Origin: Cognatitamlana onchidii
GTDB lineage: Bacteria; Bacteroidota; Bacteroidia; Flavobacteriales; Flavobacteriaceae
Length of the DNA stretch: 64,000 bases
Assembly: GCF_004804355.1 (NCBI RefSeq)
Contig: NZ_SRWZ01000004.1
Coordinates: 186,001 to 250,000, forward strand
Direction of reading: 5' to 3'
Position 1 is the first letter of the stretch, and every line of letters begins with the position of its first letter. Shown piece after piece: positions 53,369-61,894 of the stretch. The notes beneath the pieces were generated by a model. The model was not told the DNA's origin and did no database searches. It saw only the letters and a list, made by a program, of their open reading frames with translations. The position numbers and the translations under genes were made by a program.

Positions 53369-53782
53369 ATGCTATCCAAAAAAACTAAATATGGGTTAAA
53401 AGCACTGACCTACATTGCAAGAAGCGAGGCCGACAACCCTGTGCAGGTTAGTGAAATCGCTAAAAGTGAACAAATACCACAGAAATTTTTAGAAAGTATT
53501 TTACTTACACTCAGAAAATCAGGTATTCTAAGTTCTAAAAAAGGAAAACATGGGGGATATTATCTGCGAAGTGAGCCATCTGAAATAAAAATGACAGATG
53601 TAATGCGTGTTCTTGAAGGTCCAATTGCCATGGTGCCATGTGTTAGTCTGAACTTTTATGAAAAGTGCGATGACTGTCCAGACGAAGATAAGTGCAGTGT
53701 CAATAAACTCATGATTCAGGTAAGGGATAATACACTTAAGGTCTTTAGAAATACTACTTTAGCTGATTTATCGGAAGTGTAA
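53369..53782 (+). CDS. Rrf2-family transcriptional regulator with a cysteine cluster
   Basis: This 137-residue winged-helix regulator has the Rrf2 opening MLSKKTKYGLKALTYIAR, a recognition helix near IPQKFLESILLTLRKSGIL and the wing SKKGKHGGYYL. Cysteines at 91, 100, 103 and 109 (C-x8-C-x2-C-x5-C) lie where IscR and NsrR bind an iron-sulfur cluster, although the spacing differs. It is immediately upstream of the sulfate assimilation operon, as CymR or IscR-like sensors often are. A matching inverted repeat sits at the operon promoter (53908-53933). Confidence 0.9.
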   Translation: MLSKKTKYGLKALTYIARSEADNPVQVSEIAKSEQIPQKFLESILLTLRKSGILSSKKGKHGGYYLRSEPSEIKMTDVMRVLEGPIAMVPCVSLNFYEKCDDCPDEDKCSVNKLMIQVRDNTLKVFRNTTLADLSEV

Positions 53783-53878
53783 ATTTTGATAATTTATCAA
53801 GTTTTCTTCAATTGGATGTAAGTTTTCTTCAAAATTCCGTCAAAAAAATTCATTATCAAAAAAAATAAAGAACAAAGT

Positions 53879-53907
53879 TTGTAGTGCCAAAAAAAGTATT
53901 ACTTTTG
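53879..53907 (+). promoter_or_regulatory. Promoter of the sulfate assimilation operon
   Basis: The -33 TTG (53879-53881) and -7 TACTTTTG (53900-53907) are separated by 18 bases, matching the Bacteroidota consensus. The predicted start is near 53914, 37 bases before the DUF2061 gene. Confidence 0.55.
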
Positions 53908-53933
53908 TAATCCCTACTAAATTGATAGGATTA
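53908..53933. promoter_or_regulatory. Candidate Rrf2 operator at the cys promoter
   Basis: TAATCC (53908-53913) and GGATTA (53928-53933) form an inverted repeat with a 14-base AT-rich centre that directly abuts the -7 box and covers the predicted start. Rrf2 proteins (CymR, IscR) bind CC...GG palindromes of about this size. Binding by the adjacent regulator is inferred. Confidence 0.45.
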
Positions 53934-53950
53934 ATATAAAACAACGACAA

Positions 53951-54208
53951 ATGATTGCGCAGATGTTATTAAAAAGCAAACAGAAATCTACTTATAAGGA
54001 GGATAGTGCCGGAGAGAAACCAATTAGAAGTGTTGCCAAGGCATTAAGCTGGAGGGTTGTAGGGACTTTAGATACATTAGTGGTTTCTTATGTTTTGACT
54101 GGAGAAATTTCTCTTGCAGCTTCCATTGCTTCTGTAGATTTTATAACTAAATTAATTTTATACTTTTTTCATGAACGCGCATGGAATGTTATTAAATGGG
54201 GGAAATAA
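53951..54208 (+). CDS. DUF2061 small membrane protein
   Basis: This 85-residue protein of the DUF2061 family starts the cys operon. After a charged N-terminus (about 25 residues) come two hydrophobic segments, one within SWRVVGTLDTLVVSYVL and the other around SIASVDFITKLILYFF. It ends HERAWNVIKWGK. The function is not known. Its place as first gene, 13 bases before cysH and in an operon with no recognised sulfate transporter, suggests a membrane role in sulfate or sulfite handling. That is inference. Confidence 0.75.
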   Translation: MIAQMLLKSKQKSTYKEDSAGEKPIRSVAKALSWRVVGTLDTLVVSYVLTGEISLAASIASVDFITKLILYFFHERAWNVIKWGK

Positions 54209-54221
54209 ATAGAAGGAAACT

Positions 54222-54842
54222 ATGATTACAGAAGATCAAATAAAAGAATTGAACGAAGCATATAAAGATGCTTCTCCTGCAGACATCATAAAGAAAGCAT
54301 TTGAGTTGAATAACAATGCCGTGGTGACTACTAATTTTAGACCATATGAAGCAGCAATTCTTCATGCCGTAAGTTTAGTAGAACCTAAAATATCTGTTGT
54401 TTGGTGCGATACAGGATATAATACGCCTCAAACATATAAACATGCAGAGCAGGTTATTAAAGATTTAAACTTGAATGTCTTTTTATATGTGCCAAAGCAA
54501 ACCTCTTCGCATAGAGATGTTGTTATGGGTATTCCTTCTGTTGATGATCCAAAACATGCTTTGTTTACTGAGCAAGTAAAGTTGGAGCCTTTTAAAAGAG
54601 CAATGGATGAACATAAACCAAATGTGTGGTTTACTAACTTACGTCAAGGGCAAACAGCTTTTAGAAATAGCATTGGCATTTTTAGTTTAAGTAAAGAAGG
54701 TGTTTTAAAAGTGAGCCCTTTCTACTTTTGGAATGATGAGAAATTAGATAGGTATTTAGAAGAAAACAAGCTACCAAATGAGTTCAAATACTTTGATCCA
54801 ACAAAAGCATTGGCCAATAGAGAGTGTGGATTACACGCTTAA
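54222..54842 (+). CDS. cysH: Adenylylsulfate/phosphoadenylylsulfate reductase, short form
   Basis: CysH reduces activated sulfate to sulfite, using thioredoxin or a similar donor. The C-terminal catalytic cysteine is in ECGLHA, the family signature. Other recognisable parts are CDTGYNTPQTYKHAEQVI and WFTNLRQGQ. The protein is only 206 residues. It lacks the paired cysteines (CC and CxxC) that hold the [4Fe-4S] cluster of typical bacterial APS reductases. It also appears to lack the GYLSVGD-type loop of E. coli PAPS reductase. No APS kinase gene is in the operon, so the true substrate (APS or PAPS) is open. Confidence 0.85.
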   Translation: MITEDQIKELNEAYKDASPADIIKKAFELNNNAVVTTNFRPYEAAILHAVSLVEPKISVVWCDTGYNTPQTYKHAEQVIKDLNLNVFLYVPKQTSSHRDVVMGIPSVDDPKHALFTEQVKLEPFKRAMDEHKPNVWFTNLRQGQTAFRNSIGIFSLSKEGVLKVSPFYFWNDEKLDRYLEENKLPNEFKYFDPTKALANRECGLHA

Positions 54843-54915
54843 CATATTAAATTAAAGATAAATTGTTGGGTGCAAGGAGCCACAACCATTAACCAACAAT
54901 CAACAAGAAACAATT

Positions 54916-55821
54916 ATGAATAAAGACACATCACATATCAATTCATTAGAAAACGAAGCGATATATATTATGAGAGAAGTAGCAGCACAGTTTGAAAAAC
55001 CAGTGTTGTTATTTTCAGGAGGAAAGGATTCAATTACTTTAGTTAGGTTAGCTGTTAAAGCATTTTACCCTGCAAAAGTACCGTTTCCTTTAATGCATAT
55101 TGATACGGGACATAATTTCCCTGAAACGATTGAGTTTAGAGATCGGTTAGTAAAGGAGCTTGGTTTAGATTTAATTGTAAGAAATGTACAAGATTCTATC
55201 GATCAAGGAAAAGTAAAGGAGGAGTCAGGTAGATATGCTAGTAGAAACCAATTACAAACAACTACACTTTTAGATGCTATTGAAGAATTTAAATTCGATG
55301 CTTGTATTGGTGGTGCACGTCGTGATGAAGAAAAAGCCAGAGCTAAAGAACGTATTTTCTCTGTGCGCGATGATTTTGGACAATGGGATGAAAAAAACCA
55401 ACGTCCTGAGTTGTTCGATATGTTAAATGGTGAAATAGAATTAGGGCAAAACGTTCGTGTATTTCCTATTTCTAATTGGACTGAGTTAGATGTTTGGTCT
55501 TACATAGAAAAAGAGAATATTGAAATCCCATCTATTTATTTTGCACATAAACGTAAAGTATTTCTAAGAGATGGTATGATTTGGTCTGCTGAAGATGAGG
55601 TGGTTTACAGAGATGAAGAAGAAGAAGTAATTGAAGAAATGGTGCGTTTTAGAACGGTAGGTGATATGAGTTGTACGGCAGCTGTGTTATCTGAAGCTTC
55701 AACGATATCTAAAGTAGTAGAAGAAATTAGAGATTCTACAATTTCGGAAAGAGGTGCGCGTATAGATGATAAGCGCTCTGAAGCAGCCATGGAAAAACGT
55801 AAACAACAAGGGTATTTTTAA
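54916..55821 (+). CDS. cysD: Sulfate adenylyltransferase, small subunit
   Basis: CysD, with the GTPase CysN, makes adenylylsulfate (APS) from sulfate and ATP. The PP-loop SGGKDS lies at residues 34-39. GGARRDEEKARAKERIFS and the C-terminal TISERGARIDDKRSEAAMEKRKQQGYF are family hallmarks. The 301-residue length is standard. It sits between cysH and cysN. Confidence 0.95.
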   Translation: MNKDTSHINSLENEAIYIMREVAAQFEKPVLLFSGGKDSITLVRLAVKAFYPAKVPFPLMHIDTGHNFPETIEFRDRLVKELGLDLIVRNVQDSIDQGKVKEESGRYASRNQLQTTTLLDAIEEFKFDACIGGARRDEEKARAKERIFSVRDDFGQWDEKNQRPELFDMLNGEIELGQNVRVFPISNWTELDVWSYIEKENIEIPSIYFAHKRKVFLRDGMIWSAEDEVVYRDEEEEVIEEMVRFRTVGDMSCTAAVLSEASTISKVVEEIRDSTISERGARIDDKRSEAAMEKRKQQGYF

Positions 55822-55859
55822 AATTTTCTTTAGAAAATTTTGCCTTTAGCTTTAGGCAA
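55820..55859 (+). repeat. Two tandem hairpins between cysD and cysN
   Basis: AAAATTTTC/GAAAATTTT with a TTTA loop (55820-55841) is followed at once by TTGCCT/AGGCAA with an 8-base loop (55840-55859). They start at the cysD stop codon. A processing or stability element that adjusts the CysD to CysN ratio is possible. Confidence 0.4.
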
Positions 55860-55951
55860 TTAAGCCATTAAGCAGACTAAAAAAGAATTTAAAAATAGGT
55901 TGAGGTAATTAGTCAACAACTAAAAAGCCAACAGCCAACAGCTAATAAAAA

Positions 55952-57199
55952 ATGGAAGTATTAAAAATAGCAACAGCAGGAAGTGTAGATGATGGTAAAA
56001 GCACCTTAATTGGACGTATTCTTTATGATACAAAATCATTAACTACAGATAAGTTAGAGGCCATTGAAAAAACAAGTAAGCAACGTGGGTATGATTATCT
56101 AGATTTTTCATTAGCCACGGATGGTTTGGTTGCAGAAAGAGAGCAAGGTATCACCATAGATGTGGCACATATCTATTTTTCAACAAAGAAGAAAAGTTAT
56201 ATCATCGCAGATACGCCAGGTCACGTAGAATACACCCGTAATATGGTAACAGGGGCTTCAACATCTCAAGCATCTATCATCTTAATCGATGCTAGAAAAG
56301 GGGTGATTGAGCAAACAAATCGTCATTTTTTCATCAATAATTTATTAAGGATTAAAGATGTTGTGGTTGCGATTAATAAAATGGACTTGGTTGACTATTC
56401 AGAAGAGGTTTATAATAAGATTAAAGCCGACTTTGAAGAGTTAATGAGTAAAAGAGATTACCAAGATCAGAAAATTACATTCATCCCTGTAAGTGCTTTA
56501 AAAGGTGATAATGTTGTTAATAGATCAGACAAAATGCCTTGGTATGAAGGAGAAGCATTATTAGAACATTTAGAAGCTATTGATAAGGCAGATATTTTCA
56601 ATGTTGGGACACCACGTTTCCCTGTGCAGTACGTTATTCGCCCGAAAACGGAAGATTTTCACGATTTTAGAGGATATGCTGGTAAAGTTTATGGGGGTAA
56701 TTTAAGTGTAGGTGATGATATTATCGTATTGCCATCAAAAACGAGATCGAAGATAAAAGATATTTATTTCTATGATGAGAAGTTTGAAACGGCTTCAAGA
56801 CGGTCGTCAGTAACAATCACATTAGAAAATGATATTAATGTGAGTCGTGGTGATATGATTGTTAAAGAAGGCGATTTACCAAAAATTGACAAGCAATTTA
56901 CAGCCAATGTATGTTGGATGGATGCAACGCAATTAACCCCAGGAACAAAATATGTAGTGCAACATGGGGTTAATAAAGTGTTAGCTAAAGTTGATAGAAT
57001 TAACCATAAAATAAATCCTGATTATTCAGGAATTGAGAAAGATGTTACAGGATTGAACGTTAACGATATTGCTTCAGTAACATTCAAATTAAATAAACCA
57101 ATTTTTTACGATCAGTTTAAAAACCATAGAACAAATGGGTCGTTTATTTTAATTGATTCTCAAAATAATAATACTGTAGGAGCAGGTTTTATACAGTAA
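55952..57199 (+). CDS. cysN: Sulfate adenylyltransferase, large GTPase subunit
   Basis: CysN is the elongation-factor-like GTPase that drives APS synthesis by CysD. G motifs are visible: GSVDDGKSTL (10-19), DTPGH and NKMD. REQGITIDVAHIYF is the switch I region. At 415 residues it is shorter than E. coli CysN (about 475) and carries no fused APS kinase domain, so APS is the only activated sulfate this operon visibly makes. Confidence 0.94.
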   Translation: MEVLKIATAGSVDDGKSTLIGRILYDTKSLTTDKLEAIEKTSKQRGYDYLDFSLATDGLVAEREQGITIDVAHIYFSTKKKSYIIADTPGHVEYTRNMVTGASTSQASIILIDARKGVIEQTNRHFFINNLLRIKDVVVAINKMDLVDYSEEVYNKIKADFEELMSKRDYQDQKITFIPVSALKGDNVVNRSDKMPWYEGEALLEHLEAIDKADIFNVGTPRFPVQYVIRPKTEDFHDFRGYAGKVYGGNLSVGDDIIVLPSKTRSKIKDIYFYDEKFETASRRSSVTITLENDINVSRGDMIVKEGDLPKIDKQFTANVCWMDATQLTPGTKYVVQHGVNKVLAKVDRINHKINPDYSGIEKDVTGLNVNDIASVTFKLNKPIFYDQFKNHRTNGSFILIDSQNNNTVGAGFIQ

Positions 57200-57248
57200 T
57201 AAATAATTTAAAAATTCTTTTCTAAATAAAGAAAAGGTCAGGTATGTC

Positions 57249-59354
57249 ATGCAAAGTTTTAGAACAGAAATAGAAAATCCAGTAGTTGAAAAGGATATTA
57301 TTGAATTAGCTAACAAGATTGAGCTTTTTCATAATGGAAAGATAGATGAAGAAAAGTTTAGAAGTCTTCGTTTAGCACGTGGGGTTTACGGTCAGCGTCA
57401 AGAAGGCGTTCAAATGATTCGTATTAAAATACCTTACGGTAAGCTTAAGAGTAATCAATTACGAAGAATTTCTGAGGTGTCAGATGAGTATTCAAGAGGG
57501 CGTTTACATATTACAACTCGTCAAGATATTCAAATTCACTACGTAGATTTAAACAGAACACCAGAGCTTTGGGCTGAGTTAGAACGTGATGATGTAACAC
57601 TTCGCGAAGCTTGTGGTAATGTGGTAAGAAATGTAACGGCAAGCGAAACTGCAGGAATTGATGTGGACGAACCTTTTGATGTATCGCCTTATGCAGATGC
57701 TTTGTACAAATTCTTTTTACGAAACCCGATTTGTCAAGAAATGGGGCGTAAATTTAAAGTGTCGTTTTCGTCAACAGATGAGGATACAGGATTATCTTAT
57801 TTACATGACATTGGGTACATTGCTAAGGTAAAAGATGGTGTTCGTGGATTTAAGGTGATGGTAGGCGGAGGCCTTGGTTCGCAACCTCGTCATGCAGACG
57901 TATTGTTTGATTTTGTTGAAACAGATAAGATCATTCCTATCATGGAAGGCGTTTTAAGAGTTTTCGACCGTTATGGCGAGCGTAAAAGCCGAGCTAAAGC
58001 AAGAATGAAATTTTTGTTAAAGGACATCGGTTTAGAGGCCTTTAGAGAGTTAATTGAGCAAGAGCAAAACGCCATTGAGTTTAAAAGTGTAGCTATCGAT
58101 GCTGATGCCTATCAACCATCTCAACCAGTGAAACTTGCTGAAATTCCAGCGGTTGAAATTAAAGATCAACAAGCTTTTGAAACTTGGAAATCAACTAACT
58201 TAATTCCTCAAAAACAAGAGGGGTATGTGGCTATTGGAATTAAAGTGTTATTAGGAGATTTTTATACAGATAAAGCACGTTTGTTAGCAGATTTAGTTGA
58301 TAAATATGCCGCAGGTGAAGTACGTTTAACATTGCGTCAAAATATTGTGATTCCATTTGTAAAGCGGGAATTAGTACCTTTCCTTTACAAGGAATTAGAA
58401 AAGTTAGGTTTTGTAGAAGCAGGCTACAATAAAGCTGTAGATATCACGGCATGTCCTGGTACAGATACCTGTAACTTAGGGATTGCCAGTAGTACAGGGA
58501 TTGCAGAGGAGTTAGAGCGTGTAATTAAGGCAGAATATCCTCAGTATTTAAAAAACGAAGATCTGGTTATTAAGATTAGTGGTTGTATGAATGCTTGTGG
58601 GCAACACAATATGGCAAATATTGGTTTCCAGGGAATGACTGTACGTACCCCAGATAAATTAGTAGCACCAGCCTTACAGGTGTTACTTGGTGGAGGTAAT
58701 CAAGGTGATGGAAACGCAACCTTTGCTGATAAAGTAGTAAAAGTGCCAAGTAGAAGAGGACCAGAAGCATTGCGAAGAATCTTAAACGATTTTGAGGCGA
58801 ATGCTAACGGCAAACCATTTGTAACGTATTACCAAGAAAAAGGCGAGAAGTATTTCTACGATTTCTTGAACGATTTACAAGATGCTACAAATCTAACCCA
58901 GGAAGATTTTATTGATTGGGGCGAAGAAGAGAAGTATGTTAAGGAGATTGGAATTGGAGAATGTGCGGGTGTAGTAATAGATTTAATTGCAACCTTATTC
59001 TTTGAAAGTGAAGAGAAAATAGAAAATGCTAAAACCTCTTTCGATGATAAAGTTTATTCAGGGGCCATTTACCTAGCTTATCAGTCATTAGTGAATTCAG
59101 CAAAAGCTTTATTATTGGCTGAGAATAAAAAGACAAATACACATGCTGGCATTATTTCTCAGTTTGATGAATTATTTGTTGCTAGTGGAAAACTTGATTT
59201 AGGTGTGTCTTTCTCTGATTTAATATATCAAATCAATAAATTTGCGCCGACTAAAGACTTTGCTTCTAAATATATTGAAGATGCAAACCAGTTTTTAGAT
59301 AAGGTAAGGGCATATAGAGAGGCTCAAACGCAATTAGAGAAAAAGGCAGTTTAA
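57249..59354 (+). CDS. Siroheme sulfite (or nitrite) reductase with C-terminal HEPN-like domain
   Basis: This 701-residue protein has two ferredoxin-like/siroheme half domains. The four cysteines that bridge siroheme and the [4Fe-4S] cluster are Cys402, Cys408, Cys446 and Cys450 (CPGTDTC and SGCMNAC). HITTRQDIQIHYVD is the first half-domain signature. Residues about 565-695 form an added helical domain of the HEPN kind, with no part in classic CysI. Sequence alone does not separate sulfite from nitrite reduction; the operon with cysDNH, siroheme synthesis genes and a ferredoxin-NADP reductase points to sulfite. Confidence 0.9.
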   Translation: MQSFRTEIENPVVEKDIIELANKIELFHNGKIDEEKFRSLRLARGVYGQRQEGVQMIRIKIPYGKLKSNQLRRISEVSDEYSRGRLHITTRQDIQIHYVDLNRTPELWAELERDDVTLREACGNVVRNVTASETAGIDVDEPFDVSPYADALYKFFLRNPICQEMGRKFKVSFSSTDEDTGLSYLHDIGYIAKVKDGVRGFKVMVGGGLGSQPRHADVLFDFVETDKIIPIMEGVLRVFDRYGERKSRAKARMKFLLKDIGLEAFRELIEQEQNAIEFKSVAIDADAYQPSQPVKLAEIPAVEIKDQQAFETWKSTNLIPQKQEGYVAIGIKVLLGDFYTDKARLLADLVDKYAAGEVRLTLRQNIVIPFVKRELVPFLYKELEKLGFVEAGYNKAVDITACPGTDTCNLGIASSTGIAEELERVIKAEYPQYLKNEDLVIKISGCMNACGQHNMANIGFQGMTVRTPDKLVAPALQVLLGGGNQGDGNATFADKVVKVPSRRGPEALRRILNDFEANANGKPFVTYYQEKGEKYFYDFLNDLQDATNLTQEDFIDWGEEEKYVKEIGIGECAGVVIDLIATLFFESEEKIENAKTSFDDKVYSGAIYLAYQSLVNSAKALLLAENKKTNTHAGIISQFDELFVASGKLDLGVSFSDLIYQINKFAPTKDFASKYIEDANQFLDKVRAYREAQTQLEKKAV

Positions 59355-59362
59355 AAAGTGCG

Positions 59363-60124
59363 ATGAGTCATAAAACCCCAAAATTAACGGTAGTAGGTGC
59401 AGGTCCTGGAGATGAAGACTTAATAACGCTTAAAGCTATTAAGTCCATTGAATCGGCAGATGTTGTTCTTTATGATGCCCTAATCAACGAATCTTTATTG
59501 AAATATGCTTCAGAGGATGCTGAGCTTATTTTTGTAGGGAAGCGTAAGGGGTGTTATGCATTCCAACAAGAGCAAATAAATGAACTCATCGTTTCTAAAG
59601 CCAAAGAAAGAGGACATGTTGTACGTTTAAAAGGAGGTGATCCGTTCATTTTTGGTCGTGGTTCAGAAGAGATTGATTATGTAAAACCATTTGGTCTAGA
59701 AACTTATATGGTGCCTGGTATTTCATCAGCACTAGCGGTGCCTGCATATCAAGGTATTCCTTTAACAAAGCGTGGTGCATCAGAAAGTTTTTGGGTGGTT
59801 ACGGCAACAACTAAGGATCATGCCTTGTCAAGCGATGTGGCTCTAGCAGCAAAATCATCAGCTACTATAGTAATCCTTATGGGGATGCATAAATTACATG
59901 AAATTGTTAAAGTGTTTTATGCCGAAAACAAGAGAAATACCCCAGTGGCTGTCATTCAAAATGGTACTAGAGATAATGAAAATGTGGGGATAGGGTATAT
60001 TAGAAATATTCAACAAATAGTAAATGAAAAACAACTGTCGGCTCCTGCAATTATCGTTATAGGAGAAGTTGTTAAGCAAAGAGCGGAGTTGGATTCCATA
60101 TATAGTAAAGTTGTAGAGGATTAA
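59363..60124 (+). CDS. cobA: Uroporphyrinogen-III C-methyltransferase
   Basis: CobA adds two SAM-derived methyl groups to uroporphyrinogen III to form precorrin-2, the first step towards siroheme. The tetrapyrrole methylase opening VGAGPGDEDLITLKA and the RLKGGDPFIFGRGSEE segment are clear. It has 253 residues. It follows the sulfite reductase by 8 bases, supplying its prosthetic group. Here it is separate from the dehydrogenase/chelatase, unlike the fused E. coli CysG. Confidence 0.94.
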   Translation: MSHKTPKLTVVGAGPGDEDLITLKAIKSIESADVVLYDALINESLLKYASEDAELIFVGKRKGCYAFQQEQINELIVSKAKERGHVVRLKGGDPFIFGRGSEEIDYVKPFGLETYMVPGISSALAVPAYQGIPLTKRGASESFWVVTATTKDHALSSDVALAAKSSATIVILMGMHKLHEIVKVFYAENKRNTPVAVIQNGTRDNENVGIGYIRNIQQIVNEKQLSAPAIIVIGEVVKQRAELDSIYSKVVED

Positions 60125-60712
60125 ATGAAAGAAAGAAATAATTTATATCCTATTTTTTTAAAGGCCAGAAGCTTAAATATATTGATAGTGGGTGGTGGTT
60201 TTGTGGCTGAAGAAAAACTAACGTTCTTATTAAAGTCTAGTCCAGATGCTTCCGTAACTATGGTATCGCCTATGTTTAGAGAAGGAACAGTATCTTTAGC
60301 AAAAAAAGGAGATGTTACCTTAATTGAAGATACCTATAAGAAAAAGTATTTAAAAGGAAAGCATATAGTGGTTGCAACCACCGATGTTCCTGAAGTGAAT
60401 ATGAAGGTACATAAACATTGTAGAAAACGAAGCATTTTGGTTAATGTAGCAGATAACCCACCGTATTGCGATTTTTATATGGGAGGTATTGTTACCAAAG
60501 GCAATGTAAAGGTGGCTATTTCAACAAATGGAAAGTCGCCAACAACAGCTAAGCGTCTAAGACAATTTTTTGAGGAAGTAATTCCTGAAAATATAGATGA
60601 TTTAGTAAAAAACTTAAACGAATATAGAAAAACAATAAAAGGTGATTTCGAAGAAAAAGTGGAGACACTAAACGAATTTACCAAAGGATTAATACAAAAA
60701 AGAGAGTCATAA
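60125..60712 (+). CDS. Precorrin-2 dehydrogenase / sirohydrochlorin ferrochelatase
   Basis: This is the N-terminal half of CysG as a separate protein of 195 residues (the Met8p or SirC type). The NAD loop is ILIVGGGFVAEEKL, and the conserved VNVADNPPYCDFYMGGIV and STNGKSPTTAKRLRQFFEE segments are present. It oxidises precorrin-2 and may insert iron to give siroheme. Its ATG directly follows the cobA stop. Confidence 0.91.
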   Translation: MKERNNLYPIFLKARSLNILIVGGGFVAEEKLTFLLKSSPDASVTMVSPMFREGTVSLAKKGDVTLIEDTYKKKYLKGKHIVVATTDVPEVNMKVHKHCRKRSILVNVADNPPYCDFYMGGIVTKGNVKVAISTNGKSPTTAKRLRQFFEEVIPENIDDLVKNLNEYRKTIKGDFEEKVETLNEFTKGLIQKRES

Positions 60713-60713
60713 A

Positions 60714-61769
60714 ATGATTAAGACCGATATACTTATCATTGGTGCGGGGCCAACAGGTTTATTTACTGTTTTCGAAGCAGGATTATTAAAATTAAAATGT
60801 CATTTAATAGATGCCTTACCGCAACCAGGAGGGCAATGTTCAGAATTGTATCCAAAAAAACCTATTTATGATATCCCGGGGTTTCCAGAAATTTTAGCAG
60901 GAGATTTAACAAGAAACTTGTTAGAACAAGGTAAACAGTTTGAACCTGGATTTACCTTGGGGGAGCGTGCTGATACCGTTGAAAAACAAGAAGATGGTAC
61001 CTTTATAGTTACTACAAATAAAGGGACCAAACATCAAGCGCCGGTAGTTGCAATTGCTAGTGGTTTAGGAAGTTTTGAACCTAGAAAGCCTCAACTTGAA
61101 AACCTTGCTAAGTATGAAGACAAAGGTGTTGAATACATTATAAAAGAACCTGAGTTTTACCGTGATAAAAAGGTTGTTATTGCTGGAGGAGGAGATTCTG
61201 CTCTCGATTGGAGTATTTTTTTAGCAGATGTGGCAAAAAGTGTAAGCTTGGTACACAGGCGTAATGAGTTTAGAGGGCATTTAGATTCTGTTGAAAAAGT
61301 TCAAGAGTTAAAGAATGAAGGACGTATTAATCTTATTACACCAGCCGAAGTAACCGATATATTAGGAGATGGTAAGGTTGAATCTATTGAAATTACGAAA
61401 CAGGGAGAGGATCCTATTACTTTGGAAGCAGATCATTTTATACCCTTATTTGGACTCTCTCCTAAATTAGGCCCTATTGCAAATTGGGGCTTAGAAATCG
61501 AAAAAAATGCCATAAAAGTTAACAATGCATTAGATTATCAAACGAATATTCCAGGTATATTTGCTATTGGTGATGGTAATTACTACCCTGGAAAATTAAA
61601 ACTAATACTTTGTGGTTTTCATGAAGCTACCATCATGTGTCAGGCGGCCTATAAAATTATTAATCCAGGTAAGAAATTTGTATTAAAGTACACGACGGTC
61701 TCTGGAGTAAATGGTTTCGATGGTACCAGAAAAGAGGCGCCAAAAGCGGTTGTTCAGGCGATAAATTAA
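60714..61769 (+). CDS. Ferredoxin/flavodoxin-NADP reductase, thioredoxin reductase-like type
   Basis: This is a flavoprotein of 351 residues with two Rossmann loops: IIGAGPTGLFTVFEAG for FAD near the N-terminus, and VVIAGGGDSALDWS for NADP near residue 157. It lacks the CxxC redox pair of true thioredoxin reductase, which marks it as the TrxR-like ferredoxin-NADP reductase family. As the last gene of the cys operon it is the probable source of reduced ferredoxin for the sulfite reductase (inference from position). Confidence 0.89.
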   Translation: MIKTDILIIGAGPTGLFTVFEAGLLKLKCHLIDALPQPGGQCSELYPKKPIYDIPGFPEILAGDLTRNLLEQGKQFEPGFTLGERADTVEKQEDGTFIVTTNKGTKHQAPVVAIASGLGSFEPRKPQLENLAKYEDKGVEYIIKEPEFYRDKKVVIAGGGDSALDWSIFLADVAKSVSLVHRRNEFRGHLDSVEKVQELKNEGRINLITPAEVTDILGDGKVESIEITKQGEDPITLEADHFIPLFGLSPKLGPIANWGLEIEKNAIKVNNALDYQTNIPGIFAIGDGNYYPGKLKLILCGFHEATIMCQAAYKIINPGKKFVLKYTTVSGVNGFDGTRKEAPKAVVQAIN

Positions 61770-61792
61770 TTTGGCCTTTATCATAAAATGAT

Positions 61793-61823
61793 ATCCCGCG
61801 AGTTTTAAATAAAACCGCGGGAT
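61793..61823. terminator. Rho-independent terminator of the cys operon
   Basis: ATCCCGCG (61793-61800), a bulged A, GTTTT, a 4-base loop, AAAAC and CGCGGGAT (61816-61823) form a strong 13-bp stem, followed by TTATTATTT. Confidence 0.8.
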
Positions 61824-61894
61824 TTATTATTTAAAATAAGATTATTTGGGTATTAGTTTTATTTTTATCCTTCCATAAAAAGAATTTTTCACTG

